Source: GCA-2686265 sp036010965 (GTDB taxonomy: Bacteria; Planctomycetota; UBA1135; GCA-002686595). From it: DNA of 38,032 bases. The notes beneath the pieces are model-generated. The model ran no database searches, was not told the origin of the DNA, and saw nothing but the letters and a program-made list of their open reading frames with translations. The stretch is from positions 1 through 38,032 of the forward strand of contig DASCMO010000063.1 of NCBI GenBank assembly GCA_036010965.1. The letters run 5' to 3'. A program made the position numbers and the translations under genes. This document shows, piece after piece, positions 24,860-32,178 of the stretch; position 1 is the stretch's first letter; each line of letters opens with the position of its first letter.

Positions 24860-26254
24860 TCAGTCCGAGTCGTCGACGTAGCCGAGGTCACCCAGCAGTG
24901 CGCGCGTCTCCTCGGAGCGGAGATCGGCCTGTTCGCCCTGTGCCCGGGGTTGAAAACGGCTGGAACGAGCCTGAAGAGCGCGCTTCTCCAAGGACTCGAC
25001 CGTCTGCCGAGCCTCGAGCCCTCGATTGGCGTGGTTCAGATTCAGGAGTTCCAGCGGGTCCGTTTCAAGGTTGTAGAGGAAGGTCCGCCCGTCATCGCAC
25101 TTGCGGGTCATCTTCCACGGCCAGTGCAGGATCGTGTCGGTCTCGGGGCGCTCGGCGAAGATGAGCGCCTCTTCAGGCCTGCCCGCCAGAGCGGAGTAGC
25201 CGGCCAGGCGTTCGTCCCGCTCGAGACCCAAGCTGTCCAGAATGGTCGGCAAGAGGTCCACATGGCTCATCGGCCGACCTACGCGCTCTCCTCCACGGCT
25301 CCCTCCTGGGAAGCGCATGAGCAAAGGCACGACCAGTCCCTCCTCGAAGGCTCCGCCGTGTCCCCCGTACTTGGATCCGCGCTGGTTGAGGCCTTCGCCG
25401 TGGTCGGAGGTCACGATGAAGAGGCTGTCCTCGAACAGATCCAGCTCTCGCAGATGTGCGATCCACTCACCGAGCACCGTGTCGATGTGGCGAATGCCAC
25501 CGTCGTACATGCCCACGATGGCCTCGTGCTGGCCCGGGCTCACTGCGGCGGAATCCCGTTTCCACGCGAGGCGTGGATCGGCGCCCTGGAGGCGTTGGCG
25601 TGCATCGGGCACGAACATCAAGTCGAAGGGCGCGGGTGGGTCGTACATCGTCTCGAGCCCGTTCACGAGCGCGGCGTTGTGTACATCGAACAGGTGTACG
25701 AAACAGAACAAGGGTTTGTCCGCGGGCAGCTTCGCGAGGGCCGCGAACAAGTGCTCCTGGGCTTCCTCGGCGGTGCGGTGAGACTCGTAGTGATCGAATC
25801 CTCGACCAAAACCGTAGTGTTCATCGAGCCAGCCGGGGAAGTAGAACCCGATCGTGTGGTAGCCGGCGGCTCGCATGTGCTGGGCCAGGGTGGGCACTTC
25901 CTCGGACAGAGCGTTCTTCGGCGTGAGCACACCATGCTGGAAGGGGTACAAGCCCGTCAGCATGCTCATGTGCGCGATCAGCGTGAAGCTCGCCGTCGTG
26001 TAGGCCCGCTCGAATACCAGGCTCGTCCGCGCCAGTTCATCGAGCACCGGGGTCGTGTCGCGCTCGTAGCCGTAATGGCCCACGTGATCCTGACGCAGGG
26101 TGTCGATGGAGATCACGAAGACGGCCCTGGGCGACGGCGAAGGACCAGGCCGCTGCTCGCCGCAACCCGCCAGGGCCGCGAGGGCAACGCCCACCAACAC
26201 ACCGCTCAGGCGGGCGCGCGCTGCGCGGCTCGGCATCCGTGGGCTCATGGCCAT
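24860..26254 (-). CDS. Sulfatase-superfamily lipoprotein with Thr in place of the active-site Cys
   Basis: The product is 464 residues from the ATG at 26254, with a lipobox (LAALAGC). Metal-binding Asp residues are intact (FVISIDTLRQDHVGHYG) and later TSDHGEGLNQRGSKYGGHG, which is the second metal and His part. The normal C/S-x-P-x-R signature is replaced by ASFTLIAHMSMLTG. By alignment to the terminal LTG the nucleophile position is Thr91 (compare the common T-L-P-S-H-x-S-x-L-T-G subgroup). A formylglycine cannot form at Thr, so it is probably a phosphodiesterase or phosphate transferase of the alkaline phosphatase superfamily and not a true sulfatase. It is anchored to a membrane through the lipid. 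Confidence 0.88.
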   Translation of the reverse strand: MAMSPRMPSRAARARLSGVLVGVALAALAGCGEQRPGPSPSPRAVFVISIDTLRQDHVGHYGYERDTTPVLDELARTSLVFERAYTTASFTLIAHMSMLTGLYPFQHGVLTPKNALSEEVPTLAQHMRAAGYHTIGFYFPGWLDEHYGFGRGFDHYESHRTAEEAQEHLFAALAKLPADKPLFCFVHLFDVHNAALVNGLETMYDPPAPFDLMFVPDARQRLQGADPRLAWKRDSAAVSPGQHEAIVGMYDGGIRHIDTVLGEWIAHLRELDLFEDSLFIVTSDHGEGLNQRGSKYGGHGGAFEEGLVVPLLMRFPGGSRGGERVGRPMSHVDLLPTILDSLGLERDERLAGYSALAGRPEEALIFAERPETDTILHWPWKMTRKCDDGRTFLYNLETDPLELLNLNHANRGLEARQTVESLEKRALQARSSRFQPRAQGEQADLRSEETRALLGDLGYVDDSD

Positions 26255-26353
26255 CTGGTTGAGCGTACAGCCCGCCCGGCCCAGGCCATGGTCGAAAAAC
26301 TCCAAGCCGATCGTCGTGGACCGAGAGGTCGCCGGCGCTCGTCGAGCACTCGC

Positions 26354-27892
26354 TCAGGGGACGACTTCGAAGCCCACGCTGCTCGTGGCCAGGGGAACCC
26401 CGCCTCCGACCACCGCCGCCCAGTCGAGTCGCTGGCCGACGAAGGGGGCAAGGTCTGCCGGACTGGCCACGAAGTGCGCCTCCGACCGGCCGCCGGCGTC
26501 CAGGCGACCCACCGAGCGCGGCAGATCGGAGGAGCCCGCGTGGGTCAAGGTCCAGAGAAAGAACCCGTCACGATTGAGCGCCAGCGCGGTCTGGTGGAAG
26601 ACCTGACCGGGCGCCGTGCCGCTCACGCTTCCCAGAAGCAGGTAGGGCCTGTCCGCATCGCCACTCCCCAGGTTCAGCACGAAGGCCACGTCCGCGCCCG
26701 CGGCCGCGCTGACCACGTCCGCACCCGCGTGCAGATCACTCACTGGATCGGTCCGCAGGGCCAGGTCCGGGTAGAGGCGCACCGCTCCCAGGCCATCGTC
26801 GACCGAGATGCGCCAGGCGCCCTCGCCCGCGGTCTCGGTCGCGGTCATTCGGAAGGAGTAGGTGCCGTCCCCATGGTCGCTCACCGGCCCGCTGATCGCC
26901 GTCGGCTCTCCCACCCCGCCCCACTGCAACCGCACCTGGGCACCACCGTCCATCAGCGGCTCTCCCTCGATGTCCCTCAGCGCCACGCGCACGACGGTGT
27001 AGGTGGTCCCGTCCGCCACCAGAGAGCTCGCCTCAGGATGTACCGTCGAGAGCAGGTGATCGGGGCGGCCGTGCCAGAGGGCGCGCCAGTCCTCGTACTG
27101 CCCAAAGAGCAGCCGCACCGGATCCGGGCCACCGAAACCGGTGGTGATCTGCCGGTCGAGGTAGTAGTCACCGTTGGCGCAGCCCACGTCCACGTTGCAG
27201 ACGCCCTCGGGATCGCCGACGCGCGCCAGCTGTATGAAGGCCACGTGGCAGGTCTTGTGAAAAGCCGGCGGCGGGCAGCCGCAGGACTGGGGTGCGGAGG
27301 GGTTGCAGGAGCAGCGACCGTCGCCACCCATGACGCGCGCAGCCTCCATGGCAGCCATGACGCGCTGTGAGAGATCACCGGCGGTCTCCCGGAAGGCGAT
27401 CTCCGCCATCATCACGACGGCGTCACCCGTCAGCACGTTGCCCTGGATGGCGTACTTGATCGAGTCCACCTGACCGGAGACACCATGGCGAGCGTGGCCA
27501 GCAAAGTGGCCCGTGAAGGTCATGGGCTCGTGGCTCATGTTCACGAGGCCGTACTGCCGGCTCTCGTGATTGTCGTCCAGGAAGCCGAGCGTCTGAATGA
27601 TCTGGCGCGGAGTTGCATTTGAATTCAACCGCGTCCAGATGATCATGCGGTTCTCCGCGTTCGAGTCGATGGCCGACTGGGCCGCTCCGGCTCCACGGCC
27701 GACACGAATCACTGGTAGGAAGCGCTCGAGGTCGGTGTCGGTAATGCAGGTCGCCGAGGCGACGCAGACCTCACCCGTCTCCATGTTCACGCAGACAATG
27801 GACCAGGTCGGTGCAGCGGGCCCGGCCAGGGTCAGCAGAGCTACGGCGTAGCGCAGGACACGCGCAGATTGTTCGAAGAGCGCTCGAAGCAT
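26354..27892 (-). CDS. Exported DUF1028 (Ntn-hydrolase-fold) protein with C-terminal beta domain
   Basis: The product is 512 residues. After a signal peptide (AVALLTLAGPAAPTW) the segment TWSIVCVNMETGEVCVASATC is the start of DUF1028, a family with an N-terminal nucleophile hydrolase-like fold. Conserved later parts include GAGAAQSAIDSNAENR and the VSGQVDSIKYAIQGNVLTGDAV stretch. Residues about 180-225 are Cys-rich (GRCSCNPSAPQSCGCPP). The C-terminal half is beta-patterned with an Ig-like or CARDB-like character (TYTVVRVALRDIEGEPL, HGDGTYSFRMTATET). No activity is established for DUF1028 here. The gene is flanked by the sulfatase and a lipoprotein, with its own promoter region upstream. Confidence 0.85.
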   Translation of the reverse strand: MLRALFEQSARVLRYAVALLTLAGPAAPTWSIVCVNMETGEVCVASATCITDTDLERFLPVIRVGRGAGAAQSAIDSNAENRMIIWTRLNSNATPRQIIQTLGFLDDNHESRQYGLVNMSHEPMTFTGHFAGHARHGVSGQVDSIKYAIQGNVLTGDAVVMMAEIAFRETAGDLSQRVMAAMEAARVMGGDGRCSCNPSAPQSCGCPPPAFHKTCHVAFIQLARVGDPEGVCNVDVGCANGDYYLDRQITTGFGGPDPVRLLFGQYEDWRALWHGRPDHLLSTVHPEASSLVADGTTYTVVRVALRDIEGEPLMDGGAQVRLQWGGVGEPTAISGPVSDHGDGTYSFRMTATETAGEGAWRISVDDGLGAVRLYPDLALRTDPVSDLHAGADVVSAAAGADVAFVLNLGSGDADRPYLLLGSVSGTAPGQVFHQTALALNRDGFFLWTLTHAGSSDLPRSVGRLDAGGRSEAHFVASPADLAPFVGQRLDWAAVVGGGVPLATSSVGFEVVP

Positions 27893-28045
27893 GATTGGGT
27901 CTCCTCTCCTCGCTCATCGCAATCCTACCAGAACCGCTGGCGATCGATGGGGCCCGGGCCTGGCTGGGGGATCATGGTCGACGCATGAGCACACGAGAGC
28001 TCGATCGATGCGCTCGAAAGCGTGAAGGCTGCTGGCGGCTATCGG

Positions 28046-28387
28046 TCAGGTGCCGCTCTCGATGCCCGTGAGGTGAAACTCTCCGTCGGTGACCTCGCCG
28101 GACGCCTGGATCTCCACCGACCCCTGACCGCACCAATGCATGCCCCCGAGATCGAACTCGGCGCTGTTCGCGATGGGCAGGTACTCGCCGTCGACCTCGA
28201 TGTAGTTGCCGCAGGTCCCCACGCTGGAGATGGTGCACCCACATTGCGCCGTGTGAGCGCTGAACTCGGCAGCCGCGTCGGCTGCCGGGGCTTCGGAGCT
28301 GCCCTGAGCGTCGGGCGGTGCAGGGGGACGCTCCGAGGAGCAAGCGGCGAGTCCGAGGACGAGGGCGCTGAAGATGATGGTTTTCAT
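28046..28387 (-). CDS. Small Cys-rich lipoprotein, DUF6370-like
   Basis: The product is 113 residues from the ATG at 28387. The signal peptide ends at a lipobox (LVLGLAACSS), followed by a Pro/Ala linker. The mature core is TAQCGCTISSVGTCGNYIEV, DGEYLPIANSAEF and WCGQGSVEIQASGEVTDGEF. The layout (C-x-C, then a C, a V-D-G-x-Y strand, and an E-x-x-G-E-V-x-D-G-x-F ending) resembles the DUF6370 family, which has no known function. That assignment is from memory and moderate. Confidence 0.7.
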   Translation of the reverse strand: MKTIIFSALVLGLAACSSERPPAPPDAQGSSEAPAADAAAEFSAHTAQCGCTISSVGTCGNYIEVDGEYLPIANSAEFDLGGMHWCGQGSVEIQASGEVTDGEFHLTGIESGT

Positions 28388-28497
28388 GGGGAACAAGATA
28401 CCGCGTGCAAGGTCCAGGCGCAGGGCACAGGGGAATAGCCCGAGCACGGGGTGGGCGAGAGTGAACGACCTCTGCCCAGGTCGGTATCATCTCGACC

Positions 28498-30234
28498 ATG
28501 CGCCTGATCCTCCTCTTGGTCCTCGCCCTCTGCACTACATCCTCGAGCCTTGCGCAGAACTCCAACCGCAAGATCCGTCCCACGCCTTCGGCGGTCGCGG
28601 CCCGCGCTGGGAGTGCCGTCGACTGGCACGACGACCTCGAAGGTGCAATGCGCGCTGGAGGCAAGCCGATCTTCTGGTACATCCCGACGATCCATCGCTC
28701 GCCGATGGACCGCAAGCCGGAGATCGACCGTTACATGCTCGCAGGCCCGTTCTCCTGGCCGCGCACCATCTCGTTGTTGAACGAGCACTTCAGCGTGGTA
28801 CGGATGAGCGCGGGCAAGGAGGAGTGCGCCAGGTACGGCCTCGAACCGCTCTCCTTCGTCGAGCCTGGCTGGATCGTCATCGATCCGGCTGGGAAGGAGC
28901 TCGCCCGCGAGCATCAGATCACGACCTTCCACCCCGCCCGATTCCTGGCCCCCCTCGCGCAGCTCCTCGGCGAGGACAATCCGGCGGCCGACGGTCTCCC
29001 CGGCTCCGCAGATGACCCCGCGACAGCGCGCTGGCTCGCAGGTGTCGAACACTGGCACTCGCAGCGCGATGCGCAAGCCCGCGAGGAGTGGCGCCTGCTC
29101 TCCGAGGAGCACCCCGAGCACCCCCTGGCCTGGAAGGCCGCGATGGAGCTCGAAGGTCACGGCCCGTTGGTCCACGCCTTCGAGACCTACGCGCCCCTTC
29201 CCGCGCGCGCGATCGCCCCTTCTCCCGATGGCACGATGGTACCAGCGGGTGTCTACACCGAGCGCGACCTCTGGGACCGCGGCGCGGCGTTCCTGCTCGG
29301 CGCCCAGCGCTCAAGCGGAGGCTGGGAGGACTCCACCTACGACTTCGGCGGCACCGACAGCCTGCCCAACGTCTTCGTCTCCATCACGTCCATCTGCACC
29401 ATCGCGCTCCTGGAGCACGCCGAGCGCCTCGATGAGGCGGACCCCTCTCTCGAGAGCGCCCTCGAACGGGCACTCGAGTACATCACGGGCGAGGAGAACC
29501 TGAATCGCAGGGACTCGGACGAGCTCGTCTGGGCCCACACCTATCGCGCCCGCGCCTTCGCACGCTGGATCGAGCTCCGCCCCTCCGATGCCGACACCAT
29601 CGCGCCCCACCTCGAACACGCAGCCCGGGACATGGTCGAGTCCCAGGGCAGCAACGGCGCCTGGGCTCACGAATACCCCAACCCCTTCATCACGGCCGAC
29701 GCGCTGATCACCCTCTCCCATGCGAAGTCCGCCGGCGTCACACCGGATAGTTTCCCACCGACCATCGAGCGCGGCATTGCAAGCCTATTGAGTTGCCGGA
29801 CCGACGAGGGCGCGTACACCTACGGGATTCCCCGTCGGGGTCGCGCGCGCGCATCCATCGCGGCTTCCGTCGGCCGCACTCCACGGGGAGAGCTCGCGCT
29901 CACCCTCTTCTCTCCCGAGGACTCGATCGGCCTGGCGAAGGCCGTGACGCTCTCCTTCGACAACGAACGGCACCTCCTCCCCGCTCGCAAGTACGACGAC
30001 CACACGTCGAGCCACGGTTATGGCGGCTTCTTCTTCTTCTACGACCTGCACGCGCGCACAGAGGCCATCGCGGCCATGCCCGATGGCGAGGCCAGGCAAG
30101 CGGCCCGCCTGCGCCAGCGCGACCAGCTCCTGGGTCTCGCGGAGTTCGACGGCGCCTTCATGGACAGCCACGAGATCGGCCGCTCCTACGGAACCGGCAT
30201 GGCCCTCTGGTGTCTGGCCATCCTCTCGGACTGA
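28498..30234 (+). CDS. Exported thioredoxin-like/alpha-alpha toroid protein lacking the CxxC
   Basis: The product is 578 residues with a signal peptide (LILLLVLALCTTSSSLA). Residues 40-155 look like a thioredoxin-fold domain (GKPIFWYIPTIHRSPMD, then EEHFSVVRM-like NEHFSVVRMSAG and EPGWIVIDPAGKELA) but the C-x-x-C is absent. Residues about 250-560 are repeating helices with glycine-tryptophan turns (LLGAQRSSGGWEDSTYDFGGTD, MVESQGSNGAWAHEY, YGGFFFFYDLHARTEAI), as in squalene/prenyltransferase-type toroids. The combination parallels the DUF255 protein at 5.8-7.6 kb. Without the cysteines a disulfide role is unlikely. I do not know the substrate. Confidence 0.75.
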   Translation: MRLILLLVLALCTTSSSLAQNSNRKIRPTPSAVAARAGSAVDWHDDLEGAMRAGGKPIFWYIPTIHRSPMDRKPEIDRYMLAGPFSWPRTISLLNEHFSVVRMSAGKEECARYGLEPLSFVEPGWIVIDPAGKELAREHQITTFHPARFLAPLAQLLGEDNPAADGLPGSADDPATARWLAGVEHWHSQRDAQAREEWRLLSEEHPEHPLAWKAAMELEGHGPLVHAFETYAPLPARAIAPSPDGTMVPAGVYTERDLWDRGAAFLLGAQRSSGGWEDSTYDFGGTDSLPNVFVSITSICTIALLEHAERLDEADPSLESALERALEYITGEENLNRRDSDELVWAHTYRARAFARWIELRPSDADTIAPHLEHAARDMVESQGSNGAWAHEYPNPFITADALITLSHAKSAGVTPDSFPPTIERGIASLLSCRTDEGAYTYGIPRRGRARASIAASVGRTPRGELALTLFSPEDSIGLAKAVTLSFDNERHLLPARKYDDHTSSHGYGGFFFFYDLHARTEAIAAMPDGEARQAARLRQRDQLLGLAEFDGAFMDSHEIGRSYGTGMALWCLAILSD

Positions 30235-30576
30235 CCACGATCAAGGAGACAGGCGAGCCTCTCGCCCGGAAAGACAATCAGGGCCCAAGGGGCTAATTGC
30301 AACCTCGATGTTATTGGCGTAGCAACAAGGTTATCCCAATCCATATTCCCTTCACTGGGAAAGTCGGCGAGACAAATAACCTCGCCCTGGACAGGCCGCC
30401 CGCGCGCTGCTGGAAGGCGAGTATCATCGCCTACCACAATCCGCACCAGCGCCAGGAACCCCGTCTTCGCCGCGTCAGGTGTGCGCCCGGCTGGAGCCAT
30501 CGAGGCCCGAGCACGAGAGGGCCCACCACCGCGATGCGCCTGGCCGCTGCACCGCGCCATCACGAAGGAGATTCCG
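30235..30576. other. Intergenic region with a lower-GC patch
   Basis: About 340 bp before the choice-of-anchor-A gene. The part at 30300-30385 is clearly lower in GC than the surroundings and probably holds its promoter, though I see no well-spaced -35/-10 pair. AAGGAG at 30565-30570 is the ribosome binding site of the next gene. No other gene is supported. Confidence 0.45.
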
Positions 30577-31932
30577 GTGATCATCAATGCGCTCGCTCCG
30601 CTCTGGCTCGCCACCCTCTCGTTAGCTCCGACACAGGATCTGGCCTTCCCACCCGGGGAGTTCAACGTCTTCAGTTGCAGGGACATCCGCTACACCTCCG
30701 GCAGTGACATCCAGGGCATCGCGGGCTGCGCTCGAGCCTTCGACGTGGCCTCCTTCTCCCTGCACTCGGTGCCGGGCGCAGGTCCGGGCACGGGGATCTC
30801 CCTCTACTGCGGCGGTGACGCAAGGATCGGCGCGCCAGAAGGCGGCGCCGCGGTCCAGAACGGCGGCCTCGAGGTCCAGGGCAGGATCACCATCGAGAGC
30901 GCCCGCGTGTCCGGCAGCGTGTGGGGTGGTGGTGACGCAGCACTGGTCTCCGGGGTAGTCATAGGGGACCTCGCTGTCGAGGGGAGCTTCACGGGCAACC
31001 GCGACGACGTGCACGGCGAGATCTCCGAAGGGGCCTCCTTCGAACCGACGGTGAACCTGACGGACTACGCGATCTACTATCGGCAGGTCACCGACGCCTA
31101 CGCCGCCATCGACGAGAACGTGGACTGGTCCTGGAGCTACGGCCAGCTGACGGCTCATCTCAACGAGGGCCTGAACGTGATCGAGATCGACCGGCGGTGG
31201 ATCGAACAGGTGCACACGGTGGTCGTCGATGGTCCCGCGGGCGCCCTGCTCGCCTTCAACGTGTCCGGCCAGCTGGCAGAGTTCGGCTCGATCACCTGGA
31301 TCCTGCAGGGAGGGGTCACGCGCGACTGCTTGGCGCTGAACTTCTACGAAGCGAAGAAGGTCATCTACTGGGGCGGAGAGCACATCTCCATCCTGGCGCC
31401 CTACGCTCGGGTCACCTTCATCGAGGGCGTCATGACCGGCAACCTGATCGCCGGAGACCTGCGCGGCGTGGGTCAGGTCAACGCGGGTGCCTGGTGTGGT
31501 TTCTACCTGTGTCCACCCGGCGCCTGCCCCGGAACTGCCTACTGCGGTTCGAACCCCAACTCCACGGGCGCGACGGCGGCCATGGACCCCACCGGATCCA
31601 GCAGCTACTCGGCCAACGATCTGGAGCTCAGGGCCACGGGCCTACCAGCAGGCCAGTTCGGGATGTTCTTCTTCGGGACCGACCAGACCGCGGTGCCCTT
31701 CGGCAACGGAGTGCGCTGCGTCGATGGCGACACGCTCTACCGCCTGGGGATGACCACGGCAGATGGAGCTGGCCTGCTCAGCGATGCGATCGACTTCGGC
31801 GACCCTGACGCCGCCTCGGCGGTGATCCAGCCCGCCCAAACCTGGCACTTCCAGGCCTGGTACCGCGACCCCGCAGATGCAGCGCCGCACTTCAATTCCA
31901 GCGACGCCTATACGATCAGCTTCACTCCGTGA
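30577..31932 (+). CDS. Secreted choice-of-anchor-A family protein with planctomycete C-terminal domain
   Basis: The product is 451 residues from a GTG with AAGGAG six bases upstream. After a signal peptide (INALAPLWLATLSLAP) the choice-of-anchor-A domain runs from FNVFSCRDIRYTSGSDIQG through LTAHLNEGLNVIEIDR and LLAFNVSGQLAEFGS to VIYWGGEHISILAPYARVTF and MTGNLIAGDLRGVGQVN. Proteins with this domain are extracellular and use various C-terminal anchors. The last 125 residues (from PNSTG) are the domain shared with the FG-GAP protein ending at 13012: FGNGVRC, FQAWYRDP and FNSSDAY. In this protein the shared domain stands where an anchor would be, which makes anchoring or sorting a reasonable guess. 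Confidence 0.85.
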   Translation: MIINALAPLWLATLSLAPTQDLAFPPGEFNVFSCRDIRYTSGSDIQGIAGCARAFDVASFSLHSVPGAGPGTGISLYCGGDARIGAPEGGAAVQNGGLEVQGRITIESARVSGSVWGGGDAALVSGVVIGDLAVEGSFTGNRDDVHGEISEGASFEPTVNLTDYAIYYRQVTDAYAAIDENVDWSWSYGQLTAHLNEGLNVIEIDRRWIEQVHTVVVDGPAGALLAFNVSGQLAEFGSITWILQGGVTRDCLALNFYEAKKVIYWGGEHISILAPYARVTFIEGVMTGNLIAGDLRGVGQVNAGAWCGFYLCPPGACPGTAYCGSNPNSTGATAAMDPTGSSSYSANDLELRATGLPAGQFGMFFFGTDQTAVPFGNGVRCVDGDTLYRLGMTTADGAGLLSDAIDFGDPDAASAVIQPAQTWHFQAWYRDPADAAPHFNSSDAYTISFTP

Positions 31933-31990
31933 ATCGGGTGCATCCGCCGTGGGTGCCAGGCGCCCGCGCCGGATAGGTCCGCCGCGCCCT

Positions 31991-32006
31991 GGACGAGTCC
32001 TCGTCC
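31991..32006. terminator. Possible hairpin between convergent genes
   Basis: GGACGA (31991-31996) and TCGTCC (32001-32006) pair with a 4-nt loop, extendable by one base pair if the loop is smaller. It lies between the stops of the gene ending at 31932 and the minus-strand gene ending at 32179. No T-run follows on either strand, so it is a weak terminator candidate. Confidence 0.3.
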
Positions 32007-32178
32007 ACGGTTCGGGGACCGGGATGAGCCTGACATCCGCACGCGCATCCCCCTGTCGCCTCGACGGCCTGCGCCCAGTGCGAGGGCAGCTGCCGGTACC
32101 AGGAGGCTAGAGCGCGAGAGGATCAAGGTTTGGGTCGACCCGGACGAGCAGGCCCAGGCCGAGCCCGGGGTGTGCGAG

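Noticed and set aside
24686..27370. Plus-strand open frame of 894 codons
   Set aside because: It is antisense to the sulfatase-like and DUF1028 genes, which have recognisable domains, and its own translation has no motif.
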